Shown piece after piece: positions 60,959 to 64,000 of a stretch of DNA of 64,000 bases. The translations under genes and the position numbers were made by a program. The notes under the pieces were generated by a model that was not told the origin of the DNA, ran no database searches, and saw nothing but the letters and a program-made list of their open reading frames with translations. The stretch is from JAGQNT01 sp964426605 (GTDB lineage: Bacteria; Patescibacteriota; Saccharimonadia; Saccharimonadales; UBA4665), in contig CAYRQK010000001.1 in NCBI GenBank assembly GCA_964426605.1, forward strand, positions 1 through 64,000, written 5' to 3'. Numbering within the stretch: the stretch's first letter is position 1; each line of letters starts with the position of its first letter.

Positions 60959-61037
60959 GGGGAAAAGGGCAGCCCGAGTCGGCGGATTCGTTCCGCGACT
61001 CGGAGCGATGAGAAAAACCGTTAGGTTTGTCTCATAA
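60959..61037. repeat. Structured repeat, copy X, between pilA and pilC
   Basis: Plus strand: GGGGAAAAGGGCAGCCC, then CCGAGTC / GACTCGG enclosing GCGGA-TTCGT-TCCGC, then ATGAGA ... TCTCAT as a second hairpin around AAAACCGTTAGGTTTG. It matches copy Y at 5944-6066. On the minus strand it follows the pilC stop and could end or process that RNA. Confidence 0.65.
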
Positions 61038-61047
61038 GGCGAAGCCG

Positions 61048-62343
61048 CTAATTGTTGCCGACGTGCTGGCTCAGACTGGCGATTGGACCCATGACGCTGG
61101 CAGCAATCAGGCCTACGATGGCGCCGAGCACGATGATCATCAGCGGCTCGATGAGTGAGCTCAAGGCATCGATGGCGGTATCGACCTCTTCGTCGTAGAA
61201 CTCGGCCACCTTAACGAGGATGGTGTCGATCTGGCCAGTCTCCTCACCGACGGCCAACATTTGAGCGATGATTGGCGGGAAAAGCTTGCTTTTGCCAAGA
61301 GGCTCACTGAGGGGCTTGCCAGCCTTGACCTCCTCGGCAGCGTCCAGCAGCTCCTTCTCGATAACCTTGTTGCCGATGGCACCACCGGTCACTTGCAGCG
61401 CATCCAACACCGTAACACCAGCCGAGGTGAGCGAAGCAAACGTGCGCGCAAAGCGCGATACGGCTATCTTGATGATGAGCACCTTGAGCACCGGTATGTG
61501 CAACAGTAGCGAATGGAATTGGAATTTACCCTTGGGGGTATGGATGTAGCGTAGTGTCAGATAGGTGATGATGCCAAAGGCCAGTACGATGAACAGTAGG
61601 TTGGGTATGCCGTTGACAATCGGGATGAAGTTGAAAGGTGGTAAGTGTTTGATAATGCTGGGACTGATGGAGAAGTGACTGATGCCGAGCAAGGCTCTGG
61701 TGTACACGGGTAATTTGGCATCGGGGCCGCCCAAGTCTGTCAGGATCTTGCCGATCTTAGGCATGATGACGATCATGATGCCAAAGAAGGCGATGATGGT
61801 GATAGACAAGATGACGGTAGGATAGGTCATAGCGCCCTTGAGTTTTTTGCGGATTGAGGCATCCTTCTCGGTTTGGGCGGCAACCCGCTTCAGGATCTCG
61901 TCCAGGATACCGCCAGACTCGCCGGCTTTGACCATGTTGATATAGACCTCGGAAAAGACATTGGGGAATTCGGCGAAGGCTTCGCCCAGTGTAGTGCCCG
62001 ACTCGACATTTTTGGTGATGTTGCCGATGACGTGCTTGAAATATTTACTCTCAGCTTGATCTTGCAGGGTAGAGAGTGATCGGGGCAGGGGTACACCAGC
62101 GCTGACCATAGTACTGAGCTGGCGGGTAAAGACCATCAGGTCACGGAGTCTGACCTTCTGGTTGAACGTGCGGTCAAAGAACGAAGCCTGTTTTTTGGTG
62201 CCCGAACTGGAGCCAATCTTGATACTAACAGGCTTGGCACCCTGCTTGGCCAGCGCTGCAATCAGGTCTTGTTTGGTGGCGGCATCAAATGTACCGGCAA
62301 TGGTTTTGCCGTCTCTGGTGAGTGCTTTGTATATAAATTTCAT
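61048..62343 (-). CDS. pilC: PilC inner-membrane platform protein
   Basis: 431 residues. Two T2SSF domains (RLRDLMVFTRQLSTMVSAGV near residue 70; RFARTFASLTSAGVTVLDAL near 275) and three membrane helices. It links PilB to the pilus base. Its start lies 8 nt after the pilB stop, so the two are co-transcribed. Confidence 0.94.
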   Translation of the reverse strand: MKFIYKALTRDGKTIAGTFDAATKQDLIAALAKQGAKPVSIKIGSSSGTKKQASFFDRTFNQKVRLRDLMVFTRQLSTMVSAGVPLPRSLSTLQDQAESKYFKHVIGNITKNVESGTTLGEAFAEFPNVFSEVYINMVKAGESGGILDEILKRVAAQTEKDASIRKKLKGAMTYPTVILSITIIAFFGIMIVIMPKIGKILTDLGGPDAKLPVYTRALLGISHFSISPSIIKHLPPFNFIPIVNGIPNLLFIVLAFGIITYLTLRYIHTPKGKFQFHSLLLHIPVLKVLIIKIAVSRFARTFASLTSAGVTVLDALQVTGGAIGNKVIEKELLDAAEEVKAGKPLSEPLGKSKLFPPIIAQMLAVGEETGQIDTILVKVAEFYDEEVDTAIDALSSLIEPLMIIVLGAIVGLIAASVMGPIASLSQHVGNN

Positions 62344-62351
62344 GGCCTAGC

Positions 62352-64000
62352 TTATTCCTCGGCGGTGACGCGCAAAATTTCTTCGATAGTCGTTTCACCG
62401 CGCAATGCCTTAATAAAACCGTCGATCTGCATTGTGAGCATACCCTCGGCGATGGCTGTTTCTTGGATTTTCTCACTGGTGGAGTTACTGACAATGAGTG
62501 TTTGGATCGGTTCGGAGTTGTGTAGCACCTCGTAGATACCGATTCGCCCCTTGTAACCAGTGTGATTGCAGGCGTTACAGCCCTCGGGATTCGCTCGGTA
62601 TAGCGTCTGGATTTTGCTGGCGCTGGAGCCGAGATCTTTGATGGCTTTACCGATGTTGCCAGCCAGTGCCTGGGTCTCGAGTTGGTGGATTTTGGTCATA
62701 GTGTCGGCCTTGTCGATGCCAAAGTTCTTGGCGAGCTGGTGAGTCTCCGCCTCAGTCGGATTGTGTGCCTGGCGACAGGTGGTACATAGCCGGCGCACCA
62801 GACGTTGGCCGATAACGGCCCGCACCGTGCTGGCGATCAGGAACGGTTCGATGTTCATGTCGAGCAGTCGTGGCAAACACGTCGCGGCGTTGTTGGTGTG
62901 CAGGGTCGAGAACACCAGGTGTCCGGTGAGTGCTGCTTGGACGCCCAGCTCGGCAGTTTCGCCATCGCGAATTTCACCCACCATGATGATGTTAGGGTCT
63001 TGTCGCAGCAGGGCGCGCAGACCGCTGTCGAAGGTCATACCGGCAATAGGGTTGACCTGGGTCTGGTTGACGCCCGGTATGCGGTACTCCACCGGATCCT
63101 CGACGGTCGAGATGTTGACGTTGGGCGAATTGAGGATGCTGAGCACACTAAATAGTGTCGTGGATTTGCCGGAGCCAGTGGGGCCTGTGACCAGTATCAT
63201 GCCGTGTGGCTGGACGATAGCGTGCTCAACGGTCTCTTTGGCCGAACCCCAGAAGCCCAGTTCTTCGAGGCTGGCAGCCTTGGACGACTCGTTGAGGATA
63301 CGCATAACCACCTTCTCGCCGTCGACAATTGGCAGGGTCGAGACACGTAGGGCGTAGACGTTGCCCCCAACTTGGACTTTGAAACGGCCGTCTTGTGGTG
63401 CACGGTGTTCGTCAATCTTGAGGTTGCTGAGGATTTTGATACGACTGACGAGTGCGCCAAGCGTTTTACGTGGTAACTTATTGGCTTCGTGTAGCAGGCC
63501 ATCGATGCGGTAGCGGACAATGACGTAGCCTTCGCGTGGCTCAATGTGGATATCGCTGGCGCCGGCCTTGACACCGTATTCGATGATTAGGTTCACACTT
63601 TGGGCGATTGGTGAATCCTCGGCTAGGTCATCCTCGCTAACTTCATCGACCTCCTCGGCTGTGTCGCCACTGGTTATAACCTCGGTGATTTCATTACTGA
63701 TATTGTCGCCACGGTACTGATCGAGTGCGGCCTGTAACAGTGTAGAGGTAGTGATATAAATGCGGATGTCGTCGCCAAGCTGTTTGTGTAAGAAGTTGAG
63801 TGCCTGAATGTCGTCAGGATCTTCCATGGCAACCAGCTTGACGTCTTGCTTGTCGACGTCAAATACCACGGCGTGATACTGCCGGGCGATGCGCTCGGGC
63901 AGCGCCTTCAAAATGTCCCTTTTGATGTCACGGGCTACCAGTTCGACGAGTGGCACCTCAATCTCGTCGGCGTAGAGCTTGGTCAGATCTTTCTCGCTAA
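62352..64000 (-). CDS. pilB: PilB-type pilus extension ATPase (5' end beyond window)
   Basis: At least 549 residues are visible and the frame runs past the window edge. Walker A is GPTGSGKST, the Asp box TVEDPVEYRIPG, Walker B LRQDPNIIMVGEIRDGETA and the His box HLVFSTLHTNNA. A zinc motif (CTTCRQ ... CNACNHTGYKGR) marks PilB rather than PilT. It drives pilus growth. A GTG at 63956 is possible but the upstream frame reads like PilB (LTKLYADEIEVPLVELVARD). Confidence 0.94.
   Translation of the reverse strand, partial: SEKDLTKLYADEIEVPLVELVARDIKRDILKALPERIARQYHAVVFDVDKQDVKLVAMEDPDDIQALNFLHKQLGDDIRIYITTSTLLQAALDQYRGDNISNEITEVITSGDTAEEVDEVSEDDLAEDSPIAQSVNLIIEYGVKAGASDIHIEPREGYVIVRYRIDGLLHEANKLPRKTLGALVSRIKILSNLKIDEHRAPQDGRFKVQVGGNVYALRVSTLPIVDGEKVVMRILNESSKAASLEELGFWGSAKETVEHAIVQPHGMILVTGPTGSGKSTTLFSVLSILNSPNVNISTVEDPVEYRIPGVNQTQVNPIAGMTFDSGLRALLRQDPNIIMVGEIRDGETAELGVQAALTGHLVFSTLHTNNAATCLPRLLDMNIEPFLIASTVRAVIGQRLVRRLCTTCRQAHNPTEAETHQLAKNFGIDKADTMTKIHQLETQALAGNIGKAIKDLGSSASKIQTLYRANPEGCNACNHTGYKGRIGIYEVLHNSEPIQTLIVSNSTSEKIQETAIAEGMLTMQIDGFIKALRGETTIEEILRVTAEE

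Noticed and set aside
60823..61011. 62-codon plus-strand frame over repeat X
   Set aside because: It crosses the pilA promoter and a conserved structured repeat; codon use is not gene-like.
1..64000. CRISPR arrays, insertion sequences and rRNA genes
   Set aside because: No regularly spaced direct repeats, transposase motifs or rRNA segments were seen.
1..64000. Alternative genetic code with UGA read as Gly
   Set aside because: TGA serves as a stop at expected ends (for example grpE-region and recombinase genes) and no conserved protein is broken by in-frame TGA.

Overview
The window reads as a piece of a small, mid-GC bacterial chromosome, most likely a Patescibacteria/CPR organism of the Candidatus Saccharibacteria (TM7) type. 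This is inference from gene content: a short HrcA, a compact type IV pilus locus with ComEC, a VirD4/VirB4-like ATPase beside MurJ, many tiny unknown proteins (one a clear DUF5661), a surface protein ending in an APDTG-type anchor with its own sortase, and the standard code with UGA as a stop. A marker-gene tree would be needed to confirm the phylum. A recurring trait is a -10 hexamer 6-9 nt before the start codon, which predicts leaderless mRNAs for at least 16 genes (lexA, ftsH, lepA, gmk, bcp, hrcA, dnaJ, ruvA, ruvB and others), while genes inside operons carry good Shine-Dalgarno sites.

Layout. 1-1.7 kb: end of an ABC-2 permease, a LexA-type repressor with a self-operator, and a DUF1508 gene behind three phased palindromes. 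1.8-5.9 kb: accessory block (winged-helix-like protein, HNH-like protein, membrane-anchored protein, 49-aa protein, large serine recombinase) that ends inside tRNA-Ile2(CAT). 6.1-12 kb: DivIC/FtsB-like protein, tRNA-fMet followed by an interrupted copy of its 3' end, a Crp/Fnr regulator, a flavin-reductase-like protein, clusters of small genes and Nudix proteins. 12-21 kb: envelope sugar genes (Ugd, glycosyltransferases, sugar-nucleotide transferase), a cupredoxin opposite a haem-type membrane protein, tRNA-Met, TauE/SafE and RdgB. 21-32 kb: an unknown gene with a structured leader, tilS-ftsH, a DNA-transfer ATPase, murJ, lepA. 33-39 kb: gmk and a CIRCE-controlled heat-shock regulon (hrcA-grpE, dnaK, dnaJ) with small unknown genes in between. 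39-48 kb: ATP-grasp enzymes, tRNA-Lys, a decayed nucleoside phosphorylase, and a surface propeller/sortase pair bracketed by related direct repeats. 48-54 kb: comEC, yebC, ruvC, ruvA, ruvB. 55-64 kb (minus strand): type IV pilus genes pilB, pilC, a major pilin, minor pilins, pilM, pilN, pilO.

How parts fit together. ComEC, the pilus locus and RuvABC give a plausible DNA uptake and recombination chain. TilS modifies the tRNA-Ile2 encoded at 5.9 kb. HrcA should repress hrcA, dnaK and dnaJ, because every CIRCE spacer coincides with the promoter -35 hexamer. The most unusual signals are several small non-coding repeats: a palindrome shared by an intergenic site and an in-frame LepA insertion, a structured element present at two distant loci, and a 36-nt core plus terminator-like hairpin that flanks the sortase cassette.
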